DNA of 55,469 nt. Origin: Bacillota bacterium (GTDB lineage: Bacteria; Bacillota; Clostridia; Lachnospirales; Lachnospiraceae). A program made the position numbers and the translations under genes. The stretch is from NCBI GenBank assembly GCA_029226935.1, contig JAQXYZ010000153.1:1-55469 (forward strand). Direction: 5' to 3'. The notes below the pieces were generated by a model. That model saw only the letters and a list, made by a program, of their open reading frames with translations. It ran no database searches and was not told the origin of the DNA. Below are positions 25,246 through 35,900 of the stretch, one piece after another; the stretch's first letter is position 1; every line of letters begins with the position of its first letter.

Positions 25246-27639
25246 TTATACCAGTACTTCCTTCTGGCTGTCCACGAACTGTTTAATCCGAGACGCATTC
25301 ACATACTTCTTGAAAGAGCCTCCATTTACAACTACCAGAGTAGGTGCCTGCATAATTCCATACTTCTGCGCCAGTTCAATGTTTTCCTCTGCATCAATCA
25401 GCACATACTTAAAATCCTTCAGGTATTCCTTTGCCAGCTTACAGTTGGGACAGGTCTTAGTGGTAAACAGATACGCAATGTTCTGGGGTGCTTCCACGCT
25501 TACTGTCGCCTTGGGCTCTTCATAATCTGACAGTGTCACGACACTTGTAATGGGACGCTTTAACACAGATTTGGAAATATTATAAGTTTTGCGGTTTGCA
25601 TATTCCTGCAATTTGCCATCATTCCAGTTCTGTACCGGTCTGTAGTATCCGGTAATGCGGCTGTAAACTTCTGTTGTTTTTCCACAATGAGGACATCTCT
25701 TCTGCTCTCCTGCCAGATAGCCATGCTCCTTACAGATAGAATAAGTAGGAGACAACGTATAATAAGGCAACTTGTAATTTTCTGCAATGGTACGAACCAG
25801 GTCAGCTGCTGCCTTCCAGTCAGGAAGCTTCTCTCCTAAGAATGCATGGAACACGGTTCCCGATGTATATAAGGTTTGAAGTTCATCCTGAATATCCAAT
25901 GCATCAAAAATATCCTCGGAATAATCTACCGGAAGATGGGAGGAATTGGTGTAGTACGGCGTATCGCCTAACTTGCCGGCTGTCTTGATTGCCGGCCATC
26001 TCTTCTTATCATGCTTTGCAAGACGATAAGTGGTACTCTCTGCCGGAGTAGCCTCCAAATTATAAAGGTCTCCATACTGCTGCTGATAATCAGAAAGTCT
26101 GTTACGCATATGGTTTAATACCTCTTTGGTAAATTCCTGTGTGCGCTTGTCCGTCATATCTGCGCGAAGCCAGTTTGCATTTAATCCCACCTCATTCATT
26201 CCAATCAGACCAATGGTTGAAAAATGATTGTCAAAAGAGCCAAGGTAACGCTTGGTGTATGGATAAAGCCCTTCATCCAAAAGCTTGGTAATGACATCAC
26301 GTTTCATCTTAAGGGATCTTGCCGCAATGTCCATCATCTTGTTAAGACGCCTGTAGAAATCATCCTTATCCTGTGACAAATATGCAATTCTGGGCATATT
26401 AATCGTAACAACACCAACGCTTCCGGTGCTCTCGCCGGAGCCAAAATAACCACCGGTTTTTTTGCGAAGTTCCCTTAAATCCAAGCGGAGGCGGCAGCAC
26501 ATACTGCGCACATCGCTGGGCTCCATATCTGAATTAATATAGTTTGAGAAATAGGGTGTTCCGTATTTGGCAGTCATCTCAAACAACAACCGGTTATTTT
26601 CTGTATCAGACCAGTCGAAGTCTCTGGTAATTGAGTAAGTAGGAATGGGATACTGGAAACCTCTGCCGTTGGCATCGCCCTCGATCATGGTCTCAATAAA
26701 CGCCTTATTGATCATATCCATTTCTTTCTTACAGTCTTTATATTTAAAATCCATCTCCTTGCCGCCAACAATCGCAGGAAGCTCTGCCAAATCCGCAGGA
26801 ACCGTCCAATCAAGGGTAATGTTGGAGAAGGGTGCCTGTGTCCCCCAGCGGCTGGGAGTATTCACTCCATAAATAAATGCCTCAATGCATTTCTTTACTT
26901 CTTTATAGGAAAGGTTATCTGCCTTAACAAAAGGTGCAAGATAAGTGTCAAAGGAAGAAAATGCCTGTGCCCCTGCCCACTCATTCTGCATGATTCCAAG
27001 GAAATTTACCATCTGATTGCAAAGCACAGACAGATGTGCTGCCGGTGCAGATGTAATCTTGCCTGTAATGCCTCCAAGTCCTTCCGTAATCAGCTGCTTT
27101 AAAGACCAGCCTGCACAATATCCGGTAAGCATGGACAAGTCATGAATATGAATATCCGCATTTCTATGTGCCTCTGCAATTTCCTGATCATAAATCTCAG
27201 AAAGCCAGTAATTAGCTGTAACAGCACCGGAGTTGCTCAAAATCAGTCCCCCAACAGAATAGGTAACGGTGGAATTCTCCTTTACTCTCCAGTCCTCAAC
27301 CTTCACATAGCTGTTGACCACATCCTTATAATCCAGAATAGTAGATTTCATGGTACGCATTTTTTCCCGCTGTTTGCGGTAAAGAATATACGCCTTGGCA
27401 GCCTCTGCATACCCGGTCTGTTCCAAAACCTTTTCTACGCTGTCCTGTATCTCTTCTACATGAATGCAGTCATTCTTTACCTTCGGCTGAAAATCTGCCG
27501 TCACACGAAGCGCCAGCAAATCCACCACATCATTGTTGTACTGAACATCTGTGGCATTAAACGCCTTCATAATAGCATCACTGATCTTGGTCAACGTAAA
27601 ATCTGCTACTTCCCCTTCTCTTTTGATAACCTGAAACAT
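25246..27639 (-). CDS. nrdD: Anaerobic ribonucleotide reductase NrdD with fused thioredoxin-like domain
   Basis: A 797-residue class III ribonucleoside-triphosphate reductase that makes dNTPs without oxygen. The N-terminal ATP-cone allosteric domain (residues about 1-95) is followed by the ten-stranded barrel, a Cys zinc site (CKEHG ... CPHCG) and the glycyl radical motif RITGYYR, with Gly near residue 664. Beyond it, residues about 720-797 form an extra redoxin-like domain with an active site CPNC (about 730-733) and the cis-Pro segment MQAPTLVV. No nrdG activase gene is next to it. The ATG at 27639 has GGAGGGG eight bases upstream. Two NrdR boxes lie upstream of its promoter. Confidence 0.95.
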   Translation of the reverse strand: MFQVIKREGEVADFTLTKISDAIMKAFNATDVQYNNDVVDLLALRVTADFQPKVKNDCIHVEEIQDSVEKVLEQTGYAEAAKAYILYRKQREKMRTMKSTILDYKDVVNSYVKVEDWRVKENSTVTYSVGGLILSNSGAVTANYWLSEIYDQEIAEAHRNADIHIHDLSMLTGYCAGWSLKQLITEGLGGITGKITSAPAAHLSVLCNQMVNFLGIMQNEWAGAQAFSSFDTYLAPFVKADNLSYKEVKKCIEAFIYGVNTPSRWGTQAPFSNITLDWTVPADLAELPAIVGGKEMDFKYKDCKKEMDMINKAFIETMIEGDANGRGFQYPIPTYSITRDFDWSDTENNRLLFEMTAKYGTPYFSNYINSDMEPSDVRSMCCRLRLDLRELRKKTGGYFGSGESTGSVGVVTINMPRIAYLSQDKDDFYRRLNKMMDIAARSLKMKRDVITKLLDEGLYPYTKRYLGSFDNHFSTIGLIGMNEVGLNANWLRADMTDKRTQEFTKEVLNHMRNRLSDYQQQYGDLYNLEATPAESTTYRLAKHDKKRWPAIKTAGKLGDTPYYTNSSHLPVDYSEDIFDALDIQDELQTLYTSGTVFHAFLGEKLPDWKAAADLVRTIAENYKLPYYTLSPTYSICKEHGYLAGEQKRCPHCGKTTEVYSRITGYYRPVQNWNDGKLQEYANRKTYNISKSVLKRPITSVVTLSDYEEPKATVSVEAPQNIAYLFTTKTCPNCKLAKEYLKDFKYVLIDAEENIELAQKYGIMQAPTLVVVNGGSFKKYVNASRIKQFVDSQKEVLV

Positions 27640-27673
27640 TCGTAAATCCCCTCCAATTTGCTTACTATAAAAA

Positions 27674-27702
27674 AGTTTATCATTGCACAGAACAAAAGTC
27701 AA
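27674..27702 (-). promoter_or_regulatory. Promoter of nrdD
   Basis: TTGACT (27697-27702) and TAAACT (27674-27679) with 17-base spacing on the minus strand, directly downstream of the NrdR boxes. Confidence 0.65.
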
Positions 27703-27708
27703 TAAAAA

Positions 27709-27756
27709 ACACAACATATTGTGTTAACATAATATAATTAACATAATATATTGTGT
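27709..27756. promoter_or_regulatory. Tandem NrdR boxes
   Basis: Two 16-bp sites: ACACAACATATTGTGT (27709-27724) and ACATAATATATTGTGT (27741-27756). Both fit the NrdR consensus acaCwAtATaTwGtgt closely. Their starts are 32 bases apart, about three helical turns, the spacing known for paired NrdR sites. This predicts dATP/ATP-responsive repression of nrdD. Confidence 0.85.
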
Positions 27757-27825
27757 CGTTTTATTGTACATTGTTTTTTATCAAAACGCTTTTTATTGTC
27801 TGAGAATGTACATCTGTTTCGCATG

Positions 27826-28872
27826 TTATCTGGTCTTGAGAAAAATATACTCTCTCTTTGCTTCCTCATCATCGGGATAGGTCTGAAGGTAGCTTTCCAT
27901 CAGGACTGCCGCTTTCTTATATTGTTCCAGCCTTTCATAGGCAATAATCTCGTTCATCTTAAGCACCTGCATCATCCCATTTTCTTCTATATTCATCGCT
28001 GACTGGAATGCATTCAATGCCCCCTCATAATCTCCCGTCTGCATCCTGCATAAGCCGAGCTGGTTCAGCACCTGTGGATTAGGTCCATCGCTTTCAAGGA
28101 AATTATTATACACACTAATTGCATAGTTGTTATCTCCCAGTGTTTCATAAGTTCTTCCAAGAAACAATACCGCCTCATATCCACTGTCATCACGGGCTTT
28201 TTCGAGATATGTCCTGGCATTTTCATAATCTTCCAGATAGTAGCAGATACGTCCTTTCTCATAGTTGGTCATATTCTTGGTTCCGTTATCCATCGCTGCC
28301 TGAAGATATTCCTGCCCGGTTTCTTTATATCCATTCTCTGCCAACACTCCGTAAATGTCAATCAGCCTGTCATAATTCGTACTGCTTAACTGTATGGTCT
28401 TATCAAAATCTTCTTTTGCCTGATCCAGTTTTCCCTGTTCAGTATAAATTACCCCGCGCAGATACCATGCATCTGCCTCATCAGGCTTCAATGCTACGAT
28501 GGCACTGTAAACATCAATTGCCTTCTGCAATTCCCCCTGCTTATAATAGGCAGTGGCAAGATAATAATTCACATCATAATCCAGACTGATGACCCTGCCA
28601 TTACTATAGGACAGTGACTTTTCCAAAGCCTGCGCTGCTTCTGCATACATGGTCTTTCCCATATATGCAAGTCCCTCTCCGCGGCAGATCATCCTTTCAT
28701 CCTCGCCCGCAGCCCTTGCCGCCTCAAAGCTTGCAAGTGCATTATCATATTCCAGCGCCCCGATTGCCGCCATACCTGCACTCAGGTTTTCCCCTTTATT
28801 TTGTGCGCCGCAGCCGGAGCATAAGAGCGTTACTGCCATCAGCCCTGCTGCAAGATAATATCCTCTCTTCAT
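27826..28872 (-). CDS. TPR-repeat lipoprotein
   Basis: A 348-residue exported lipoprotein. The signal peptide ends in a lipobox (VTLLCSGC, Cys near residue 20). The rest is a row of about eight TPR helix pairs, such as AIDVYSAIVALKPDEADAWY and LDQAKEDFDKTIQLS. TPR proteins are scaffolds; the partner here is unknown. The open frame extends to a GTG at 28911, but the lipoprotein signal fits the ATG at 28872, with an AGGGGA site. It overlaps no gene and follows rsmF-like closely. Confidence 0.8.
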   Translation of the reverse strand: MKRGYYLAAGLMAVTLLCSGCGAQNKGENLSAGMAAIGALEYDNALASFEAARAAGEDERMICRGEGLAYMGKTMYAEAAQALEKSLSYSNGRVISLDYDVNYYLATAYYKQGELQKAIDVYSAIVALKPDEADAWYLRGVIYTEQGKLDQAKEDFDKTIQLSSTNYDRLIDIYGVLAENGYKETGQEYLQAAMDNGTKNMTNYEKGRICYYLEDYENARTYLEKARDDSGYEAVLFLGRTYETLGDNNYAISVYNNFLESDGPNPQVLNQLGLCRMQTGDYEGALNAFQSAMNIEENGMMQVLKMNEIIAYERLEQYKKAAVLMESYLQTYPDDEEAKREYIFLKTR

Positions 28873-28912
28873 ACAGCTATTTATCCCCTGTTCTTCTTTG
28901 TTATGTCTCACA

Positions 28913-30271
28913 CTATTTTCGAAGTCCCTTCGGATAATGGTTCTTCATAACCCCTCCTGCAAGTTTTCCCCATCCAAGGCTATACCCTTCCACGGTAATC
29001 AAATACCAGCCTTTTTCTCCTTCTGCCGGAAAAGTCTGTCCCGAAAGATAGCCGGCAGCCTCAGATACAGAAAGCGTGTGAACATTCTTAACCTCTTCCG
29101 GTTTCAGCGCAAGTGCCAGCGCATGCGCCGGTTCGAATCTGTTTTTCTTAATCGTCCCCAAATGAAGCCCGGGACGAAGTACCTTAAGCCCCTTAAGCGC
29201 CGGTGTCCCATCAGGTGCCAGATACAGTTGTTCCCCAAACTTAAGATAAATTCCCGAAAACGCTGTCCTTAAATATTGTTCCCGGAACTCCTGCCATTCC
29301 CGGCATTCTTTTAAACAAATTCCCTTTTCTACACCCAGAGGGCTAACGGTATCTCCCTCCCATGTACCTTCCTTTTGGAAGGCTGCAAGAAAATGTCCTT
29401 CCCCCTCCAACTTATGCGGCCAGAGACGTATCGTATTTTCAATTCCATCTGTTTGATCTTCTGCAAATTCCGGCTTTCCTGCCTCCATGCCGGAATACTT
29501 TTTCAGGGGCTCTGTCCTGAATTCCGAATGCTTTGAAAGGAAACGGCTGACTGTACCTTCATTCTCCGTCGGTGCAAAGGTGCAGGTAGAATAAATCATC
29601 CTCCCACCCGGACGAAGCATCATAGCTGCATAATCCAGTATCTCATCCTGCCTTTTTCCACACATTTCTACATTGGCAGGACTCCACTGCAAGACCGCCT
29701 CCTCATTTTTACGGAACATCCCCTCACCTGAGCAGGGCGCGTCCACCACTATTTTATCGAAATATCCCCGAAAACGCTCTGCTAGACAGGATGGCTCATG
29801 ATTGATTACAATGGCATTTCTGATTCCCATTCTCTCAATATTTTCTGACAGGATCCTGGCCCTTTGAGAATGGATTTCATTGCAGATTAACAATCCCTGT
29901 CCCTGCATGGCTGCCGCAATCTGAGTGCTCTTACCTCCGGGTGCAGCACATAAATCAAGAACCTTTTCCCCCGGCTGTACTCCAAGGTACGCTGCCGGCG
30001 CCATAGCGCTTGCTTCCTGTATATAATAAGCCCCAGCCTCATGAAGAGGATACTTGCCGGGACGGGAATCTTCCTTATAATAATAGCCCTCTGTAGCCCA
30101 AGGTACATTCTTTATCAGACAGTCCATTTTTGCTTTCAGGGCCTCCCCACTCCCCTTCAGTAAATTTACCCGGAGAGATTGGTATTTTGGGCTGTCATAG
30201 CTTGCTAAGAATGCCGGGTATTCATCTCCCAGCATCGTTCTCATTCTATCTAAAAAGAGTTCAGGTAACAT
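28913..30271 (-). CDS. rRNA (cytosine-C5)-methyltransferase, RsmF/RsmB family
   Basis: A 452-residue SAM-dependent RNA methyltransferase. It contains the SAM site VLDLCAAPGGKSTQIA, the family motif VVDAPCSGEGMFRK, and the catalytic Cys motif MIYSTCTFAPTENEG. A C-terminal region (from about residue 300) resembles the RsmF PUA-like extension. Members methylate cytosines in 16S rRNA. GAGGAAAA lies just before the ATG at 30271. A TTTACA/TATAAT promoter at 30322-30350 drives it, divergent from the MMPL operon. Confidence 0.88.
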   Translation of the reverse strand: MLPELFLDRMRTMLGDEYPAFLASYDSPKYQSLRVNLLKGSGEALKAKMDCLIKNVPWATEGYYYKEDSRPGKYPLHEAGAYYIQEASAMAPAAYLGVQPGEKVLDLCAAPGGKSTQIAAAMQGQGLLICNEIHSQRARILSENIERMGIRNAIVINHEPSCLAERFRGYFDKIVVDAPCSGEGMFRKNEEAVLQWSPANVEMCGKRQDEILDYAAMMLRPGGRMIYSTCTFAPTENEGTVSRFLSKHSEFRTEPLKKYSGMEAGKPEFAEDQTDGIENTIRLWPHKLEGEGHFLAAFQKEGTWEGDTVSPLGVEKGICLKECREWQEFREQYLRTAFSGIYLKFGEQLYLAPDGTPALKGLKVLRPGLHLGTIKKNRFEPAHALALALKPEEVKNVHTLSVSEAAGYLSGQTFPAEGEKGWYLITVEGYSLGWGKLAGGVMKNHYPKGLRK

Positions 30272-30321
30272 GTTTTCCTCTATAAAAAATAAACTGTTTG
30301 TGCATAGATAATTATTCATCT

Positions 30322-30350
30322 ATTATAGCATAGCGATTTTGTGGTGTAAA
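30322..30350 (-). promoter_or_regulatory. Promoter of the rRNA methyltransferase gene
   Basis: TTTACA (30345-30350) and TATAAT (30322-30327) with 17-base spacing, plus TGC before the -10 as an extended element. Confidence 0.7.
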
Positions 30351-30390
30351 TAAAACCTGTAAAAGGATCATTCATATGAGGAAGGCAATA

Positions 30391-30421
30391 AATACCGGAC
30401 AAATGTCCTAATTTGGGTATT
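30391..30421. promoter_or_regulatory. Nested dyad, candidate TetR operator
   Basis: GGACA-AA-TGTCC (30397-30408) is a perfect palindrome, flanked by AATACC and GGTATT arms (30391-30396, 30416-30421). It abuts the -35 of the MMPL operon, whose last gene encodes a TetR regulator. That TetR binds here is inference. Confidence 0.5.
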
Positions 30422-30448
30422 GTTATTTTCAGTGCGGGTTTTTATAAT
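30420..30448 (+). promoter_or_regulatory. Promoter of the MMPL-GLUG-TetR operon
   Basis: TTGTTA (30420-30425) and TATAAT (30443-30448) with 17-base spacing, 43 bases before the ATG at 30491. Confidence 0.65.
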
Positions 30449-30490
30449 TTCCTACAACAGTAAACACAAACTTGAAAGGACTGATTTTCG

Positions 30491-32950
30491 ATGAATGAAC
30501 GCAAGGCATCTCCTATGGAAAAACTGGCTACTTTTATTGTAGATAAGCGGAATCTGTTTTTCCTTTTATATATCTTTGCCATCGTTTTCTGCTTTTTTTC
30601 CACAGGGTGGGTAAACGTCGAAAATGATATCACCACTTACCTTCCTGAGGAGACAGAAACCCGTCAGGGACTTTCCATTATGAACGAAGAATTCGTTACC
30701 TATGGTTCTGCGAGAGTTATGGTTTCAAACATTACATATGAAACCGCCCTCAAGATTCAGGAAGATCTAGAGGCAGTAGAAGGCATCACAAGTGCAGAGT
30801 TTGATAATACCTCAGAACATTATCAGAATGCATCTGCTCTTTATAATGTTACCTTTGACGGAACCTCTACCGATCAGGTCAGCATTGATGCTATCCACCA
30901 GTTAGAAGAGCTTCTTTCCGATTATGATACCTACATTGATACAGAGGTCGGTGTTGACAGTGCTGCCGATTTGCAGCAGGAAATGCAGGTAATTGTCCTG
31001 ATTGCTGCAATTATCATCGTGGTAGTCCTTACCCTGACTTCTCGCTCCTATGCTGAAATTCCTGTACTGATTGCTACATTTGGCGTAGCTGCAATTTTAA
31101 ATATGGGAACAAACTACCTCTGCGGCACTATTTCTTTTATTTCCAATTCGGTAACTGTTGTTTTGCAGCTTGCACTGGCTATCGATTATGCAATTATTCT
31201 CTGTCACCGTTTCAGTGACGAGCATGAAACACTGCCCGCCAGAGAGGCCTGTATTGCCGCACTTTCCAAAGCAATACCAGAAATTTCTTCCTCCTCCCTT
31301 ACTACCATATCAGGTTTGGCTGCACTGGCGTTTATGCATTTCCGAATCGGTATGGATCTTGCGACAGTGCTGATTAAAGCAATCATGTTGAGTCTCTTAT
31401 CCGTATTTACTTTGATGCCGGGGCTTCTGATGCTGTTCAGTAACCTGATTGACAAAACCAAGCATAGAAAAATATTGCCGGAAATTACACTGATTGGAAA
31501 ATTTGATGTCATGACCCGTTTTATAATTCCTCCAGTGTTTATTGCCATTGTAGTTTTCGCATGTATATGGGCAAACAAGTGTCCTTATTGTTACAGTTTT
31601 ACGGATTTAACCACTACCAAACAAAGTGAGAGTCAGATTGCATACCAGAAAATCAAGAAAAATTTTGGAACCAGCAATATGGTGGCAGTTATCATCCCCT
31701 CAGGAGACTATCATTCAGAAGCATCTTTGCTAAGGGATCTGGAGTCCTATCCTGAAGTCAAGTCTGCTATGGGGCTTGCCAATATTGAGGCAATGGATGG
31801 CTACACACTTACCACAGCCCTGAATCCAAGAGAATTTTCCGAGCTTGCAGGTGTTGAATATGAACTTGCCAACCTGCTTTACTCTGCCTATGCGGTCAAC
31901 GACGATCAATATGGACAGATTTTAAGCGGTATGGACGGCTATCAGGTTCCTCTTTTTGATATGTTCATGTTTCTGAAAGATCAGATGGAGAAAGGAAATA
32001 TTACACTGGAAGGAGAGATTCAGGATGATCTGGATGAAATGTTCGATCAGCTTGAAAAGGCAAGACTTCAGTTAAAAGCTGAAGACTATTCCCGTCTCGT
32101 AGTGTACTTAAATCTTCCGGAGGAAAGTCAGGAAACCTTCGATTTTCTGAAGGTTATCCACCGAGAAGCTGAAAAATATTATGATGCAGGAAAGGTTTAT
32201 GTGGTTGGAAATTCCACCAGTGATTACGATTTATCCTCATCCTTCGTACAGGATAATCTGTTGATCAGCATCCTTTCAGCGCTGTTTGTAATCGTTATTC
32301 TGCTGTTTACCTTTAAGTCAGCAGGACTTCCTGTGCTGCTGATTGTGGTCATTCAGGGAAGTATCTGGGTCAATTTCTCCTTCCCTTACCTGATGGATGA
32401 ACCGCTTTATTTCTTAAGCTATCTGATTGTAAACGCGATTCAGATGGGTGCGAATATCGACTATGCGATTGTGATCTCCAGTCACTATAAGGACTTGAAA
32501 CAGGAAATGCATCCAAAACATGCCATTATTGAAGCTCTGAATGAAGCTTTTCCGACAATCTTTACCTCCGGTACTATTCTGGCAGTTGCCGGTGCTCTGA
32601 TTGGACAGATGACCACAAACCCAATTATTTCCGCAATCGGAATTTGTTTAAGCAGAGGTACCATTATTTCCATCATTTTGGTTTTAGCCGTACTTCCACA
32701 AATACTTGTACTTGGCGATAACATTATTGAGCATACCAGCTTTGAACTGAACCGGATAAACCTATCTGCGAGATCCTACTCCGGCACAATCCGGGTCAAC
32801 GGTCATTTGCGGGGACATGTAAACGGTACAATGGAAGGTACCTTCTACGGAGTAATCCGTGGCGATATGGATGCAATGATTACCTCCGGCAAAGCCGTAC
32901 CGATTGAAGAAGCTGATTCTATCAAGGAAGGAAGTGATATAAATGAATAA
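30491..32950 (+). CDS. MMPL/RND-family membrane transporter
   Basis: An 819-residue RND-type protein with two halves. Each half has a transmembrane helix, an extracytoplasmic loop and a bundle of five helices (about residues 15-35, 165-330, 345-365, 595-745). The polar residues of the relay region are seen as LAIDYAIILCHRFSDE and MGANIDYAIVISSHYKD. Such proteins export lipids or hydrophobic compounds by proton motive force. The last ~60 residues carry short repeats (NGHLRGHVNGTMEGTFYGVI) resembling a bactofilin-type beta-solenoid, which is unusual for the family. First gene of a three-gene operon. Confidence 0.88.
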   Translation: MNERKASPMEKLATFIVDKRNLFFLLYIFAIVFCFFSTGWVNVENDITTYLPEETETRQGLSIMNEEFVTYGSARVMVSNITYETALKIQEDLEAVEGITSAEFDNTSEHYQNASALYNVTFDGTSTDQVSIDAIHQLEELLSDYDTYIDTEVGVDSAADLQQEMQVIVLIAAIIIVVVLTLTSRSYAEIPVLIATFGVAAILNMGTNYLCGTISFISNSVTVVLQLALAIDYAIILCHRFSDEHETLPAREACIAALSKAIPEISSSSLTTISGLAALAFMHFRIGMDLATVLIKAIMLSLLSVFTLMPGLLMLFSNLIDKTKHRKILPEITLIGKFDVMTRFIIPPVFIAIVVFACIWANKCPYCYSFTDLTTTKQSESQIAYQKIKKNFGTSNMVAVIIPSGDYHSEASLLRDLESYPEVKSAMGLANIEAMDGYTLTTALNPREFSELAGVEYELANLLYSAYAVNDDQYGQILSGMDGYQVPLFDMFMFLKDQMEKGNITLEGEIQDDLDEMFDQLEKARLQLKAEDYSRLVVYLNLPEESQETFDFLKVIHREAEKYYDAGKVYVVGNSTSDYDLSSSFVQDNLLISILSALFVIVILLFTFKSAGLPVLLIVVIQGSIWVNFSFPYLMDEPLYFLSYLIVNAIQMGANIDYAIVISSHYKDLKQEMHPKHAIIEALNEAFPTIFTSGTILAVAGALIGQMTTNPIISAIGICLSRGTIISIILVLAVLPQILVLGDNIIEHTSFELNRINLSARSYSGTIRVNGHLRGHVNGTMEGTFYGVIRGDMDAMITSGKAVPIEEADSIKEGSDINE

Positions 32951-35900
32951 AAAAATATTTTCGTTTTTTATGGTTCTTACCTTAGGCATTTCAATTCCCT
33001 TTTATCGCATGAATATCATTGCCAAGGCTGAACAAAACATTTCCTACACAGAAGCCGGAACCGAATATGACCTAAGCAAAGCCATTCATATTTACTCAGC
33101 AAAAGACCTTGAAAATATTTCCAAAAAATGTTCAACCGACACATGGTCACGCAATAAAGTCTTTGTCCTGGAAACAGATCTTGATTTGAGCGAAACCGAT
33201 TTTACAGGCATTCCTACCTTTGGCGGTATCTTTCTTGGTCAGGGACATACCATTAAAGGGCTTTCTCTTTACGGTGGCAGTAACAATACCGGTCTGTTCC
33301 GCTATGTGCAGGAAAATGGAGAAATCTACAATCTGTCTGTATCCGGCACTGCTTCTGCTACGGGTACACATGCGGGTCTTTCCCTTCTTGCCGGATGCAA
33401 TTACGGTCTGATAAGCGGCTGTAACACCTCCGGAAATCTTACTGGTGAAGATCAGGTAGGAAGTATTGCCGGCATCAATGAAGTAAACGGTGTCATCATG
33501 AACTGTCTGTCAGGCGGCGTTGTCTATGGCAGTCATCTTGTAGGTGGTATTGCAGGCGAAAATAAAGGAAGCATTTTAAACAGCAACAATCACTGTTTCG
33601 TAAATACCACCGCCTCAGATGGAAATATTAATTTGGATGATCTGGAGCTAAATGACACTATAACCACTATATTAACTACGGAAAATGCTTCTTCTGTCAC
33701 AGATATTGGCGGCATTGCCGGCTTTAATTCCGGAATCATCCGTGCCTGTACCAACAGCGGTTCTATCGGATACCCTCATGTCGGATATAACATAGGCGGC
33801 ATCGCCGGAAGTCAGGTTGGATATATTGAAGGCTGTATCAACTATGGGCTCCTTAACGGTCGAAAGGATGTCGGTGGAATTGCCGGACAGATGGAACCCA
33901 GTAGTGAGATGGAATATGAAGAGGATACACTACAAAAGCTGAATACTGAGTTTGACAAACTGCACGATCTGCTTACCCAGCTTGATCGGGATGCTTCCGG
34001 CTCTTCTACTGCGCTTACCGGTCAAATTGACAAACTGCTGTCTTCCGTGAAAAATGCCCAATCAGCAACCAATGCGATGATGACGAATGCAGGAGATTAC
34101 TTTAAAGAATTTTCCACTCTCACCGATCTTGCTACACTTTCGTCGCCTAAGCCAATATCACTGAGTGAATTTGTTTCTCCATCAGCCACACCTTCCGGTT
34201 CTCCGACGGAGTCACCTTCTGCTGTGCCTACCGGTGTGCCCACTGAACCCCCGGCTGATGTACCTACTGCTGTGCCCACCGAAACACCGGCTGATGTGCC
34301 TACTGCTGTGCCCACCGAAACACCAACTCCCGGTGATCCATTTCATGCGGGATGGGCAGAAGGCTGGCCCAGCCCTTCTATAGATGTCTCAGGCAATAAC
34401 TATCATATCGACTGGGAAAAAGCAGAAAAAGAAGTGAACGAAGCACAACAAAACGTATATAATGACGCTTCAAAAATATTATCTGATACTCAGGGCATGG
34501 TTAAGAATCAGGCAGCAATTATCAGCTCCCGCATTTATTCCGCCAGTGGAACTTTAAACGGAAGCATTTCTTCCATTATCTCTGACATGGAAGCCCTGAA
34601 TTCCATGGCAAATAGCGAAAACCAGATTATTTTAAGTGATATTCAGGCGATAATTGATGAATTGAACGTGATTACTGATCTCATTACACAACCGGACACT
34701 ATAGAACCAGACGATATCATTACAGATATTTCTGATGAAGATCAGCCTACAGACATATCCGGCAAAGTAATGAATTGTGTAAATAGTGGAAAAATAAATG
34801 GCGATTTGAATATCGGCGGCATCGCAGGCTCTCTTTCCAGAGAAAATGATCTTGATCCCGAAGACGACTTTCATTTAGATGAAAGGTCTACCAATGTGCG
34901 CTACAAAGAGCGTATTGTTATCCGGCAATGTGAAAACCGCGGTAATGTAGAAGGAAAACGTGATTGTGTTGGCGGCATTGCAGGCGGAATGACCTTAGGC
35001 AGCATTATTAACTGCATCAGCGGCGGCAATATTTCCAGCGAAGGAAATATGGTCGGCGGTATTGTCGGCTCTTCGTCTTCAACTATTCGTTCAAGCAGTG
35101 CTAAATGTACACTTAAGGGGCAAAATAAAATTGGCGGCATCGCAGGATTCGGTACAAATATCTCTGACTGTTACAGCATGGTACAGATTAACGAAGGAGA
35201 AAACTACCTGGGCTCTATCGCCGGAGATATCGATGAAAATGCTGAAATCAGCAACAACTACTTTGTTAATGGTTGCCCTGAAGGTATTGATGGAATTACC
35301 CGTGAGGGAATGGCTGAAGCTCTTTCCTATGAACAATTTATGAGCCTGCCTGATTTACCCGATATTTTTCAGGACCTTTATCTGACCTTCATTGCTGATG
35401 GTAAAACTGTTTCCACAGTAACTCTTCAATACGGCGATACCTTTGATCCTGCTTCTCTTCCTGATGTTCCGTCTAAGGAAGGCTATGTAGGAAAATGGGA
35501 AGATTTTGATCAGGATGCAATTACCTTTGATCAGACGATAGAAGCTGTCTATACCGAATATATCTCAACACTTGAAAGCAGCCAGGCTAACGGAAAACGT
35601 CCCATCGTTTTATTAGAAGGCACCTTTAATCCTGAAGATTATTTTGTTCTGGCTCCAATTAATGCATACCCGGAAGATGCAATGACTCTATCTGAATGCT
35701 GGAAAATTATTCTGAGTAGTTCTTCGACCGGTTCATATACTGTAAGATATCTGATACCTGAGGAAATGGAAAATCCTCAAATTGAGATTTTAGAAAATGA
35801 TATCTGGCGTTCAGTTGACACAGAAATTGACGGAAGTTATTATGTATTTACCACTGACGACACAGACATTGTCTTTTCCTGCGTCGAACGTCCTAACGCT

